From positions 24,568-88,567 of the forward strand of contig NZ_JAIBLJ010000016.1 of NCBI RefSeq assembly GCF_020179385.1: a stretch of DNA of 64,000 nucleotides, given 5' to 3'. Position numbers and translations under genes: made by a program. Source of the DNA: Alkalihalobacillus sp. YIM B00296 (GTDB lineage Bacteria > Bacillota > Bacilli > Bacillales > Fictibacillaceae). Each line of letters begins with the position of its first letter. Within the stretch, counting starts at the first letter, position 1. Of the stretch, positions 1 to 8,814 are shown piece by piece. Below the pieces are notes generated by a model. The model ran no database searches. It was not told the origin of the DNA and was given only the letters and a program-made list of their open reading frames with translations.

Positions 1-585
1 ATTCGCTTCTTCAGTAGTGTTTACTTTTTCCCATTTTTAATGTCCACCGTTGCGATTGGGTTACTTTGGGTATTTATGTATGATCCGATCAATGGGGTAA
101 TAAACAAGTTTATCAATCTATTTGGATTTGAAAATATCGCCTGGCTAAGTGAGGCGAATACAGCTTTAATTGCTGTTTTGATCGTAGTTGTCTGGCAGTT
201 TGCTCCCTTTTATATGATTTTATTTAAAGCAGCTATCGTTGGAATACCAGAGGAGTTGTATGAAGCAGCCAATATTGACGGAGCGAACGCATTGAGGAAG
301 TTTTTCCATATCACGCTACCATTATTGATGCCTACAATCGTAAGTTCTTCCATTTTAGCAATTGTCGGTTCATTAAAGGCGTTCGACATCTTCTATGTTA
401 TGACGGGTGGAGGACCAAACCATGGAACAGAGTTATTAGGAACGTACATGTTCAAGCAAGCGTTCATTAATTTCAACATGGGATACGCAAGCGCGATTGC
501 ATTTGTTATGTTCTTCATTGCACTTGTTGTAACCATTTTGATCCTGATAATGGACTTCTATCGTAAAAAGAAAGGGGCTTACTAA
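1..585 (+). CDS. Sugar ABC transporter permease (CUT1 family, MalF-like), 5' end outside window
   Basis: Inner-membrane permease of a carbohydrate ABC importer. The reading frame is open from the first base, so the N-terminus lies upstream; 194 codons are visible. The cytoplasmic EAA coupling loop is clear (EELYEAANIDGANALRKFF, about 55 residues after the first in-window Met), followed by two C-terminal membrane helices and a basic tail (YRKKKGAY). The stop overlaps the next permease start by one base (TAATG), so the two are translationally coupled. The solute-binding protein is presumably upstream. Family is certain; the sugar is not visible, though the downstream oxidoreductases suggest an inositol, a glycoside or another sugar degraded by oxidation. 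Confidence 0.93.
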   Translation: MRFFSSVYFFPFLMSTVAIGLLWVFMYDPINGVINKFINLFGFENIAWLSEANTALIAVLIVVVWQFAPFYMILFKAAIVGIPEELYEAANIDGANALRKFFHITLPLLMPTIVSSSILAIVGSLKAFDIFYVMTGGGPNHGTELLGTYMFKQAFINFNMGYASAIAFVMFFIALVVTILILIMDFYRKKKGAY

Positions 586-1406
586 TGACAGTTGCTTTCA
601 AAAAGATCCCCCTATATTTTGTTGCAATTCTTTTACTTGTGTTTACAGGCTATCCATTCCTGTATATGATTTCCACAGCATTAAAAGATCAATCCGGCTT
701 TTTTGAAAAACCGTTTTCTCTCTTTTCATCCTTTAAATTAGAGAACTTTACTGCTGTTTTTGAAATGGGGCTCACCAGGTACTTTTTAAATAGTTTGCTA
801 GTTTCTACGGTTGCTGTGTTAGCAGTAATGCTTATTGCATCACTAGCAAGCTATCCATTGAGCAGAATGAAATTTAAATTTAACCGGATTTTGTTTTTGC
901 TTTTTATTTCTGGCATGATGCTGCCAATCCATGCAACGTTGATTCCGATTTTTAAACTATCAGAAAGCATGGGGGTTTACGACACCTTATTAGCTTTGTT
1001 AGGGCCTTACATCGCGTTTAGCTTACCTATTTCGATTTTTATTTTGACTCAGTTTATGCAAGAGATTCCAAAGTCTCTCGAGGAGGCTGCTAAAATAGAT
1101 GGTTGCACACACTTTGGTATTTTCTGGCGAGTAGTGTTGCCGATGCTTACTCCAGCCTTGATGACAGTTCTCATTTATAACTTTATTCATCTCTGGAACG
1201 AATTTATATTTGCGCTTGTTTTAATCTCCAGTCCGGAAAGCATGACGCTCCCGCTCGGACTTCAGGATTTCAAAGGAGAGTTTTCAGTCAATGTTCCAGG
1301 GCTGATGGCTGCATTGACTCTTGCAAGTCTGCCTATTCTTGTCGTTTATTTATTCTCCCAAGAAAAAGTAGTAAAAGGACTAGCGGGAGGATCGGTGAAA
1401 GAGTAA
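585..1406 (+). CDS. Sugar ABC transporter permease (CUT1 family, MalG-like)
   Basis: Second permease of the heterodimeric sugar importer, 273 aa, the usual length for the family. It begins with a membrane helix (residues 8-27), has about six helices, and carries the EAA loop (EEAAKIDGCTHFGIFWRVVL, about residues 165-185), the docking site for the ATPase. It overlaps the preceding permease by one base. No ATPase follows, so a shared MsmX-type ATPase encoded elsewhere probably energises the complex, as is common in Bacillus; that is inference. Strongly supported as a CUT1 permease. Confidence 0.95.
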   Translation: MTVAFKKIPLYFVAILLLVFTGYPFLYMISTALKDQSGFFEKPFSLFSSFKLENFTAVFEMGLTRYFLNSLLVSTVAVLAVMLIASLASYPLSRMKFKFNRILFLLFISGMMLPIHATLIPIFKLSESMGVYDTLLALLGPYIAFSLPISIFILTQFMQEIPKSLEEAAKIDGCTHFGIFWRVVLPMLTPALMTVLIYNFIHLWNEFIFALVLISSPESMTLPLGLQDFKGEFSVNVPGLMAALTLASLPILVVYLFSQEKVVKGLAGGSVKE

Positions 1407-1443
1407 GGAATCGAAGCAAATGCAATGGAAGGAAGGTCATGAT

Positions 1444-2547
1444 ATGAAAAAAATGAATGTTGGAATTATCGGCTGCGGCAACATAAGCGATATTTATATG
1501 AAAAACTGTACGCAATTTCAAAATATCTCAGTCGTTGCGTGTGCCGATTTAAACGAAACACTTGCAAAAGAAAAGGCAGTTAAATACGGAATTCCTTCTG
1601 TTTTATCCGTGCAAGAGCTGTTCGCTTATCCAGAAATTGAGATGATCATTAACTTAACACCGCCGGGAATACATGCTGAAATCTGCCTGAAGGCTCTAGA
1701 ACATGGAAAACATGTATACACTGAAAAACCACTGGCCGTCTCGCTGGAAGATGGGGAAAAGATACTTGAAGCAGCTACCAAAAAAGGGTTAGCTATAGGG
1801 GCAGCACCTGATACCTTCTTAGGTGCTGGAATCCAGACATGTCAGTCATTGATTGAGCAGGGCAAGATTGGGGACCCAGTTGCAGCTACCGCTTTGATGA
1901 TGAAGTCTGGTCCAGAACAATGGCATCCAAATCCTGATTTCTTTTATCAGCCCGGCGGAGGCCCTCTGTTTGACATGGGACCTTACTATTTAACTACATT
2001 AATCCAACTGTTAGGTCCAATTAAAAGGGTTGCAGCGTCTGCAAAAATTAGCTTTCATGAAAGAACCATTCAAAGTGGTGAAAAGCAGGGTGAAACAATA
2101 ACTGTTAATACTCCAACACATCTTTCAGGGACATTGGATTTTGAGAAAGGTCCAATAGCAACGATGGTCACAAGCTTTGACGTTTGGGCAACAAACACTC
2201 CATTCATAGAAATTTACGGGTCAGAAGGAACCATTAGTGTTCCCGATCCAAATACTTTCGGTGGACCTGTTTTAATGAAGAAAAAGAACCAGGAAGAGTG
2301 GCAAGAGGTGCCTTTGTTGACTGGATACCAGCATAACAGTAGAGGGATGGGAGTATCTGATATGGTTTCAGCAATTTTGGATGGTACACCACAACGAGCA
2401 AGTGGTGAACTTGCTTTCCATGTTCTTGAAACAATGCATGCATTCCAACAATCTTCACGACTTGGAACACATATTAAATTAGAGAGCACTTGTAAACAGG
2501 CGCCACTTTTAGACATGAAGCATTTGTTTTGGGAAAAGACAAAGTAA
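1444..2547 (+). CDS. Gfo/Idh/MocA family oxidoreductase 1
   Basis: NAD(P)-dependent sugar or polyol dehydrogenase, 367 aa. The N-terminal Rossmann motif is GIIGCGNIS near residues 7-15, the EKP loop (TEKPLAVS) carries the catalytic-site Lys, and FDMGPYYL lies in the substrate domain. The start at 1444 is preferred over the in-frame ATG at 1420 because AAGGAAGG sits just before 1444 and the resulting protein begins directly at the beta strand of the Rossmann fold. Paired with a second member and a TIM-barrel isomerase, it resembles pathways that oxidise a sugar or glycoside, for example to a 3-keto form, before cleavage. Exact substrate unknown. Confidence 0.92.
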   Translation: MKKMNVGIIGCGNISDIYMKNCTQFQNISVVACADLNETLAKEKAVKYGIPSVLSVQELFAYPEIEMIINLTPPGIHAEICLKALEHGKHVYTEKPLAVSLEDGEKILEAATKKGLAIGAAPDTFLGAGIQTCQSLIEQGKIGDPVAATALMMKSGPEQWHPNPDFFYQPGGGPLFDMGPYYLTTLIQLLGPIKRVAASAKISFHERTIQSGEKQGETITVNTPTHLSGTLDFEKGPIATMVTSFDVWATNTPFIEIYGSEGTISVPDPNTFGGPVLMKKKNQEEWQEVPLLTGYQHNSRGMGVSDMVSAILDGTPQRASGELAFHVLETMHAFQQSSRLGTHIKLESTCKQAPLLDMKHLFWEKTK

Positions 2548-2573
2548 AAAAATGAGGGAAGGTGGATTTTTAA

Positions 2574-3620
2574 ATGGAAAAAATTAAAGTTGGTGTAATA
2601 GGATGTGGAAGCATTGCCAGAAGAAGGCACTTGATCGAATATGATGCTAATCCCAACGCGGAAATTGTGGCGGTATGTGACCTGATTGAAAGCAGAGCTA
2701 GTGAAATAGCTGAGCAGTATGGTGCAAAGGCATACATAGATTATAAGGAGCTTCTTGAAAATGAAGCGATCGATGTGATAAGTGTATGTCTTCCTAATAA
2801 TCTTCATGCTCCAGTTTCAATTGCTGCATTAAACGCCGGTAAGCACGTGTTATGTGAAAAGCCGATGGCAACTTCCAAACAAGAAGCTGAAGAGATGATT
2901 GAATCGGCAAAACGAAATGATAAAACCTTAATGATTGCTCACAATCAGCGCTTTGTGTCATCTCACCAAAAGGCAAAACAGTTAATCGATAGCGGAAAAC
3001 TTGGAAAAATCTATAGCTTCCGAACTACTTTCGGGCACCCTGGTCCTGAGCAATGGAGCATCGATGGCCGAGACAGTTGGTTTTTTGAGAAGCAGCAAGC
3101 AATTATTGGTGCACTTGGTGACCTTGGTGTACATAAAAGCGATTTAATTCGTTACTTGCTTGGGGATATTGTAGAAGTTGGTGCATTTGTTGAAACGAGT
3201 GCAAAAGAAAATACAGATGTAGATGACAATACCGTATGTATTTTAAAAACAGACAAAGGTGTTATTGGCCAATTGGCAGCTAGCTGGTCTTATGTATCCG
3301 GAGGCGATAACTCAACTGTAATTTATGCAGAGAATGCGGTAGTAAGATTAGAAGATGATCCTACTTATTCCTTAATTGTTCAACATAAGAATGGAGAAGT
3401 TGTAAAATACGAACTTGATAAAATTCAAACAAATGAAGCCGACGGGCAAACGAACTCACATGTCATCGATCATTTTATAGATTCAATCGTTAACAAAACA
3501 ACGCCACTTATTACTGGAGAAGAAGGCAAGAAGTCCTTAGAGGTAATTTTGGCTGCTCTAGAATCAAACCAGACGAAGAAATTTATTCAGTTAAATCAAA
3601 AAGAAACAGTAGTTTCATAA
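2574..3620 (+). CDS. Gfo/Idh/MocA family oxidoreductase 2
   Basis: Second NAD(P)-dependent dehydrogenase of the operon, 348 aa. Visible are the Rossmann motif GVIGCGSIA (residues 7-15), the EKP motif CEKPMATS, and a GDLGVHKSDLIRYL stretch supplying the Asp/His pair typical of the catalytic domain. GGAAGGTGG lies 8-10 bases before the ATG. It is only distantly similar to the upstream paralogue, so the two likely handle different steps, such as oxidation and reduction, of one sugar path. Same strand and short gaps suggest one transcript from the ABC genes to the isomerase. Confidence 0.92.
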   Translation: MEKIKVGVIGCGSIARRRHLIEYDANPNAEIVAVCDLIESRASEIAEQYGAKAYIDYKELLENEAIDVISVCLPNNLHAPVSIAALNAGKHVLCEKPMATSKQEAEEMIESAKRNDKTLMIAHNQRFVSSHQKAKQLIDSGKLGKIYSFRTTFGHPGPEQWSIDGRDSWFFEKQQAIIGALGDLGVHKSDLIRYLLGDIVEVGAFVETSAKENTDVDDNTVCILKTDKGVIGQLAASWSYVSGGDNSTVIYAENAVVRLEDDPTYSLIVQHKNGEVVKYELDKIQTNEADGQTNSHVIDHFIDSIVNKTTPLITGEEGKKSLEVILAALESNQTKKFIQLNQKETVVS

Positions 3621-3647
3621 AAGGATGATTAATAAACAAAGAAGTAA

Positions 3648-4649
3648 ATGGAAGATACGATCAATAAAGGAGTGATTACTATTAAGCTAGGTGTATTTAC
3701 TGTATTGTTTGCAGATAAATCGTTTGAGGATATGTTGAAAACAGTTAGCGATGCTGGACTTGATTCTGTTGAAATAGGAACAGGAGGGTATCCGGGAGAT
3801 GCCCACTGTCCGTTAGATGAATTGCTCGAGGATCGACAGAAAAGAGAAGACTACTTAAAAAAGGTCCAATCATATGGATTAGAAATCAGCTCATTTAGCT
3901 GCCATGGAAATCCTTTGTCTCCTGAAAAAAAGTTTGCGGATGAGTCCCATCAAGCTCTCGTTAAGACGATTAAGCTTGCAAATCTACTAAACGTTCCGGT
4001 TGTTAATTGTTTTTCAGGAACACCTGGAGACAGCGAAGAAGCGAAATACCCCAACTGGCCTACGACACCATGGCCAAATGAATACGGTGATATTCTTAAA
4101 TGGCAGTGGGAGGAAAAATTAATTCCTTACTGGAAAGAGGTTGGGCAATACGCAAAGGAAAACAACGTTAAAATCGGACTAGAACTTCATGGAGGATTCC
4201 TTGTTCATACCCCTTACACACTTTTAAAGTTGCGAGGAGAAACGTGTGATGCTGTTGGCGCTAATCTAGACCCGAGCCATATGTGGTGGCAGGGAATTGA
4301 TCCGGTTGCGGCAATCAAAATTCTTGGAAAAGAAAATGCAATCCATCATTTTCATGCAAAGGATACCTACATTGATCAGGAAAACGTTAATATGTATGGA
4401 TTAACAGATATGCAGCCATACGGAAATATAAAAACTCGGGCCTGGACGTTTCGAAGTGTAGGGTGTGGTCATAGCAGTAAAGAATGGTCTGATATGGTAA
4501 GTGCTCTTAGAACTTATGGGTATGATTATGTTGTCAGTATTGAGCATGAAGATCCATTAATGTCCATTGAAGAGGGTTTTCAACGGGCGGTTGAAAACTT
4601 AAAACCACTTCTAATAAGGGAAAAACCGGCTGACATGTGGTGGGTGTAA
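3648..4649 (+). CDS. Sugar phosphate isomerase/epimerase (IolE/xylose-isomerase-like TIM barrel)
   Basis: TIM-barrel enzyme of the AP-endonuclease-2 superfamily, up to 333 aa. Metal-ligand-type positions are recognisable: Glu in GLELHGG, Asp in NLDPSHMWW, His in HFHAKDT and Glu in SIEHEDP. Homologues usually begin at the strand reading KLGVFTVLF, which here follows an ATT codon at 3681-3683, with AAAGGAG eight bases upstream; the ATG at 3648 adds 11 residues and has a weaker ribosome site. The true start may therefore be ATT. Last gene of the sugar operon; likely isomerises or epimerises a keto-sugar or inositol intermediate. Substrate unknown. Confidence 0.9.
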   Translation: MEDTINKGVITIKLGVFTVLFADKSFEDMLKTVSDAGLDSVEIGTGGYPGDAHCPLDELLEDRQKREDYLKKVQSYGLEISSFSCHGNPLSPEKKFADESHQALVKTIKLANLLNVPVVNCFSGTPGDSEEAKYPNWPTTPWPNEYGDILKWQWEEKLIPYWKEVGQYAKENNVKIGLELHGGFLVHTPYTLLKLRGETCDAVGANLDPSHMWWQGIDPVAAIKILGKENAIHHFHAKDTYIDQENVNMYGLTDMQPYGNIKTRAWTFRSVGCGHSSKEWSDMVSALRTYGYDYVVSIEHEDPLMSIEEGFQRAVENLKPLLIREKPADMWWV

Positions 4650-5021
4650 AAATTCAACTAATTTGCTAGAAAAGGGAGTGGGTGGTTACATCCATTCTCT
4701 TTAAATCGTTTTTTAGAAATGGCAGGGGATTGTCATGCTAATTCTGTTACATATCTTATTTGCAAATTTAGTTCCGCTCTTTTAATCATTTCTGTTGGAA
4801 TTGCCCTACAGAAAAAATATAGGTTTGATATAAAAATGTTCACAAACTGATGTTTAATGTCTATACACCAGTTTTGGTTTTTTAAGTATTTTAGAAATGG
4901 AAGTTTCTTTACAGGTAGTTGGAGAAACTTTTGTTTTTCTTATTGTTGTTACTGTTATCTTGTTAAGGAACCTTTGACGTAGGAGATGGTTTTACATCTC
5001 CTGAGGTGACAGGGGTGTTGG
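4650..5021 (+). other. Gene-free stretch after the sugar operon
   Basis: No credible gene. A GAGTGGGTGG/CCATTCTC imperfect stem around 4674-4702 followed by a T-rich run could end the sugar operon. A small stem (GGAGATG/CATCTCC) lies near 4982-5000. Short hydrophobic open stretches (for example near 4897-4976) look like eroded membrane-protein coding DNA but cannot be named. Confidence 0.4.
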
Positions 5022-5508
5022 TTGAGAATAAAGTCTAGCTCTGAAGCTAAAACCTTATTTAGAATCCACTATGGTACATCCGATGAAGGGGCGATTAATA
5101 AGGCAGTCAATAAAGATTACGTCATTAAGGGGAATCGGAACCGTATCACGAATTATCTTCAGGCGAGCCCTTATGCCGAAGCGGGAGTTAAAAAAAGAAG
5201 TGATATAACTAAAGCTGAATACGTGAGTCTAGACAATACAAACATAGGAGCCAACCAAACCTCTTCAGTAATCGTCCACCTCTTAATCTATAATTTTAAT
5301 GCGTTCATTCAACTGATCTTTTACTTGTAGTTAGCCTTTATCCGAATCGGATTGCAGTTTGGATTTATCGCTATGATGGTCATGTTACCCCTCATGTTGA
5401 TCATGTCCCTAATGCCGACGTATGAGTCCTTATGTTTAACAATAGTGCCCCATTTGTTGGAGAAAGATTCTATGAAGACTTAGCCAAACTAGCAAAATTC
5501 AACAAACA
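5022..5508 (+). pseudogene. Decayed coding remnant, identity not recognised
   Basis: An open frame at 5022-5330 starts protein-like (AKTLFRIHYGTSDEGAINKA, then a GNRNRITNYLQ stretch) but ends in an unrelated hydrophobic tail. After its stop, another frame from about 5337 reads SLYPNRIAVWIYRYDGHVTP and, past an in-frame TGA near 5423, FNNSAPFVGERFYEDLAKLA. Together they look like one protein gene broken by frameshifts and stops. I do not recognise the family. There is no good ribosome site before 5022 (TTG start). The flanking TetR gene is also broken, so this is probably a zone of decay. Confidence 0.3.
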
Positions 5509-5509
5509 A

Positions 5510-5925
5510 TTATATATTTTTTTGAATCAATTCGCCCACTTGTTTTGCCACAAATTCAGTACTACCATTGGTTTCTTCTAATACATAAGATTCCATCACA
5601 CCCATTACAGCTGTTCCTAAAAACTTTAGAATAATATTCTTATCGATGTTTTGATTTAAAGGTGCATTTGAATTTAGTTTTTTATTTATTTTTCCCATTA
5701 TAAAAGTCAATAACTTCCTCCGAAAAGATAATGTACCTTTACTTCTAAATAATGAAGCAAAGAATCGTTTATGTTGCTCAAAGTAATTAAACCAAATAAT
5801 CGTACCTTCAATCAAACCTTTGTTTTGCTTTTGATCACATATTTCTCTCAATTGTATTAAATGGTCATCAACAACTTTATCTAACAAATCATACTTATCT
5901 ACTAGAGCTTTTCGCTCGGTGTGAA
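5510..5925 (-). pseudogene. TetR/AcrR-family regulator lacking its DNA-binding domain
   Basis: The 125-aa frame has the look of a TetR C-terminal ligand-binding domain (helical, ending VAKQVGELIQKN). In-frame sequence upstream reads KALVDKYDLLDKVVDDHL, matching the linker that normally follows the helix-turn-helix (as in DKYDLLDK). The first 40-45 residues, including the whole helix-turn-helix, are absent, and the preceding DNA shows no match to one. It therefore cannot bind DNA as a TetR repressor and is best called a 5'-truncated pseudogene. Confidence 0.65.
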
Positions 5926-6116
5926 ATCAGAGGATTGACTACAATTTAGATATATTTTTGTACCTCTAAAACTGAATAACCGGTGAATGGTAAAATCATT
6001 TTAGTATAACTAAAGCCCACGTTAGATTTCTTTCCAGAAAAAGCAGCACATGAACAATGGAATTTTCTGAATTAGTGAAAAATATTGACTTTTCAACTTA
6101 ACCTTTGATATCTTAA

Positions 6117-6132
6117 ATGTAACGGGTTACAT
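6117..6132. promoter_or_regulatory. LacI/RbsR-type operator O1, upstream of the regulator gene
   Basis: ATGTAACGGGTTACAT: two perfect 7-base inverted arms around a GG centre, ending 13 bases before the regulator ATG. The same motif occurs twice before the ECF operon (7134-7153, 7171-7184), so this is a convincing operator and implies autoregulation. Confidence 0.85.
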
Positions 6133-6145
6133 AAGGGGTTGGAAA

Positions 6146-7120
6146 ATGTCAACTATAAAAGATGTTTCTAAGATAGCAGGAGTATCAGTTGCAACAGTTT
6201 CTAGAGTTTTAAATGATTCAAGTAAAGTTAATCCCAGGACAAAAGAAAAAGTATTAAGAGCCATCGATGAGTTAAATTATAAACCGAATGCTGTTGCTAA
6301 GACCCTTTTTAAAAAACAATCGAATAGCATTGGTTTAATTATACCGAATATTAGCAACCCGTTTTTTCCTGAACTTGCACGAGCAGTAGAAGATACTGCA
6401 AGGCAGTTTGGTTATCGAGTTATTCTTTGCAACTCTGATGGGCAAAAAGAAAAAGAAAAAGATTATATTGAAACATTATCTCAAAATCATGTGGATGGCT
6501 TCCTTGTCACATCGATAACTGGAAATAATGATAATTTTAAAAATCTACCTATGCCTATTGTTGCAATAGATCGCAGCTTAGATGAGAAATTACCTTGTGT
6601 CTATGTAGATAATTACGAAGGAGGGATATTAGCAGCTAAAACTTTGTTTGAAAATGGAGGAAAAGTATTTGCCGAAATTAGTGGACCATCTAGTCTTATA
6701 ACTGCTAAAGAAAGATCAAGAGGTTTTCGTGATTTTTTTAATAAAAGAGAAATACCAGTTATAACATATGAAAGTGAATTTGATTTTAAACGGTCTGCTA
6801 TAGTTGCGGAAAAATTATTAGATGAAAGGCCAGAGGTTGATTCAATCTTTGTTGGAAACGATCAGATAGGTGTTTCTTTAATTAAAGCTGCAATGGTGAG
6901 GGGAATAAGAATCCCAGAAGATTTACAGATAATTGGTTTTGACGGTATAGAAATAGGAGATCTTATAGTCCCAGCTCTTAGTACGATTCAGCAGCCCATA
7001 TATGACTTAGGAAAGGAAGCAACAAAGCTTCTATTAAATCTAGCTCAGAAGAACTATGTGAATGAAACCTCAGTTTGTATGCCTTTAACATACATTAAAA
7101 GGGATACTACAAAACAATAA
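6146..7120 (+). CDS. rbsR: LacI-family transcriptional regulator, RbsR-like
   Basis: 324-aa repressor. The N-terminal helix-turn-helix is intact (TIKDVSKIAGVSVATVSRVL) with the hinge helix that inserts into the operator minor groove (PNAVAKTLF). A periplasmic-binding-like effector domain follows (SIGLIIPNISNPFFPELARA, FLVTSI, FVGNDQIG, IIGFDG). Downstream lie ribokinase and nucleoside hydrolase genes, so ribose or a related sugar is the likely effector. Three TGTAAC-NN-GTTACA sites flank the gene, indicating autoregulation and control of the ECF operon. Start fixed by AAGGGG ten bases upstream. Confidence 0.92.
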   Translation: MSTIKDVSKIAGVSVATVSRVLNDSSKVNPRTKEKVLRAIDELNYKPNAVAKTLFKKQSNSIGLIIPNISNPFFPELARAVEDTARQFGYRVILCNSDGQKEKEKDYIETLSQNHVDGFLVTSITGNNDNFKNLPMPIVAIDRSLDEKLPCVYVDNYEGGILAAKTLFENGGKVFAEISGPSSLITAKERSRGFRDFFNKREIPVITYESEFDFKRSAIVAEKLLDERPEVDSIFVGNDQIGVSLIKAAMVRGIRIPEDLQIIGFDGIEIGDLIVPALSTIQQPIYDLGKEATKLLLNLAQKNYVNETSVCMPLTYIKRDTTKQ

Positions 7121-7133
7121 TTTTTTTAGTTAA

Positions 7134-7153
7134 AAATGTAACGGGTTACATTT
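7134..7153. promoter_or_regulatory. LacI/RbsR-type operator O2, upstream of the ECF operon
   Basis: AAATGTAACGGGTTACATTT, an inverted repeat with 9-base arms containing the same TGTAAC..GTTACA core as O1. It lies in the 81-base gap between regulator and ecfT and would block transcription into the transporter operon. Confidence 0.85.
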
Positions 7154-7170
7154 TTTGCTCGATACTAAAA

Positions 7171-7184
7171 TGTAACCCGTTTCA
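7171..7184. promoter_or_regulatory. LacI/RbsR-type operator O3, imperfect
   Basis: TGTAACCCGTTTCA, matching the O1/O2 core with one change in the right arm. Its centre is about 34 bases from that of O2, close to three helical turns, which would allow cooperative binding before ecfT. Confidence 0.75.
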
Positions 7185-7201
7185 AAAAAGGGGAAGATAG
7201 T

Positions 7202-7957
7202 ATGAGGCATATAGAAAACTTTGTATTGAATTTATACCCATCCACTAAGTTAATGTTACCGATATTTGTGGCAATTTCAATTTTTTTAGTACCAAGTTAT
7301 TACTATGCTTATATGATGTTGCCTTTATGCATGGTTATTGCATTATTAGCTGGAAAATTAAAGGAATTTATGGAATTAGTGATTAAAGGCTTATTGGTTT
7401 TAGTTTTATTTATATTTATTATGCAATCTATTATTGCTCCTGGAGAAGAGATTCTGTGGAATTGGGGAATTATTTCAGTAAAAAAGGAAGGTGTTATTCT
7501 AAGTCTAACTTTAACTTCTAGAATAGTAGCAATTGCATCGGCTTTCCTTTTATTTTTTAGAATTACACCAATTCAGGATATTGGTCAAGCACTCGAGAAA
7601 GTGGGGATGTCACCTAAGTTTTCATATGCAATTATTGCCACTTTTCAATTTATTCCTGAAATTAGTAAGAGGTCTAAGGTTATTATGGAGGCTCAAAAAT
7701 CAAGAGGAGTAGAAACTGAGGGGTCTCTTTTAACTAGAATAAGGGCATTTATTCCCGTATTGGGACCATTAGTGTTAAGTTCAATTTCCAATACGGAAGA
7801 AAGGGCAATAACACTGGAAACAAGAGGCTTTTCTATAAAAGGAAAGAAATCACACCTATACGAGATTAAGAAAAGTAATGTAGATATTGCGATCCAAATT
7901 TTCACAATTATACTAATGATTTTTCTATTAGTAGGGAGGTTATTAACTTGGTATTAA
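7202..7957 (+). CDS. ecfT: ECF transporter transmembrane coupling component (EcfT/CbiQ family)
   Basis: 251-aa membrane protein with about five to six helices. The two short coupling motifs that contact the ATPases are visible as AQKSRGVE (about residues 161-168) and LETRGFS (about 203-209), the family's Ala/Ser-Arg-Gly signatures. It is the first gene of a dedicated (group I) ECF operon: T, A, A, ribokinase, S, nucleoside hydrolase. Ribosome site GGGGAAG precedes the ATG. Its 3' end overlaps the next gene by 10 bases, consistent with coupled translation. Confidence 0.93.
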   Translation: MRHIENFVLNLYPSTKLMLPIFVAISIFLVPSYYYAYMMLPLCMVIALLAGKLKEFMELVIKGLLVLVLFIFIMQSIIAPGEEILWNWGIISVKKEGVILSLTLTSRIVAIASAFLLFFRITPIQDIGQALEKVGMSPKFSYAIIATFQFIPEISKRSKVIMEAQKSRGVETEGSLLTRIRAFIPVLGPLVLSSISNTEERAITLETRGFSIKGKKSHLYEIKKSNVDIAIQIFTIILMIFLLVGRLLTWY

Positions 7958-8811
7958 TACAGGCAAGAAATATTACTTATAAATATCCTATAAATGACGG
8001 CCAATCAGCTCTTAAAAATGTAAATTTTACTATTGAAGAAGGAGGTTTTTACGCAATAATCGGAAAAAGTGCGGCGGGAAAAACAACTTTATGTAATGTC
8101 ATTCGGGGCTTTATCCCGCATTTTCATAGAGGAGATTTACAGGGTGAACTAATTGTGGAGGGAAAGGATATCCGTGAGTGGGAAATGGATGAATTAGCAA
8201 AAAAAATTGGCTTTATATTTCAGAATCCATTTACTCAAATTAGCGGTGTTAAAGACACTGTATTTGATGAAATTGCATACGGGTTAGAAAACCTAGGCGT
8301 AGAGGTTAGTGAAATTAAAGCAAGAGTAAAGCAGATAATTAATCTATTGGGAATTGAACACTTGCAAGATAAAAATCCCTATGAACTATCTGGAGGACAA
8401 AAACAAAGAGTTGCCTTTGCTGCTGTTATAGTCATGGACCCGGATATTTTAGTCATAGATGAACCTACTTCTCAACTTGATCCAAAAGGTACTAAGGATA
8501 TTTTTGAGATTATAAAACTCTTAAAAGAACGTGGTAAGACTATTATCCTTGTTGAACATAAGATAGAGCTAATAGCAGAAAATGCAGATTATGTTTATGT
8601 GATGCATGAAGGTGAAATTGTACACGGCGGGAAGATGGAGCATGTTTTTTCAGACCCAAAAGTCTTGGAATACGAAGCAGGATTGCCTCAATATGCACTT
8701 TTAGGAATAGAAGTGCAAAAAAGAAATCCAAGTTTTAGTCGGATTCCTATAAACAAATCACAAGCTGAAAAAGAATTAAAAAAGTGGATGGAAAAGCAGG
8801 AGGTGTATTAA
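7948..8811 (+). CDS. ecfA: ECF transporter ATP-binding protein 1
   Basis: 287-aa ATPase powering the nucleoside-type ECF importer. Complete motif set: Walker A GKSAAGKTT (about residues 43-51), Q-loop FQNPFTQI, signature ELSGGQKQR, Walker B ILVIDEPTSQLD, and switch His in LVEHKIE. The start is a TTG at 7948 placed 9-10 bases after GGGAGG and overlapping ecfT; no ATG fits. The C-terminal tail of about 60 residues past the H-loop is the region that contacts the partner in ECF ATPases. It has a canonical signature, unlike its partner. Confidence 0.94.
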   Translation: MVLIQARNITYKYPINDGQSALKNVNFTIEEGGFYAIIGKSAAGKTTLCNVIRGFIPHFHRGDLQGELIVEGKDIREWEMDELAKKIGFIFQNPFTQISGVKDTVFDEIAYGLENLGVEVSEIKARVKQIINLLGIEHLQDKNPYELSGGQKQRVAFAAVIVMDPDILVIDEPTSQLDPKGTKDIFEIIKLLKERGKTIILVEHKIELIAENADYVYVMHEGEIVHGGKMEHVFSDPKVLEYEAGLPQYALLGIEVQKRNPSFSRIPINKSQAEKELKKWMEKQEVY

Positions 8812-8814
8812 ACT

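Noticed and set aside
2214..2807. 197-aa minus-strand frame across the two oxidoreductase genes
   Set aside because: Antisense shadow; spans two well-supported plus-strand genes.
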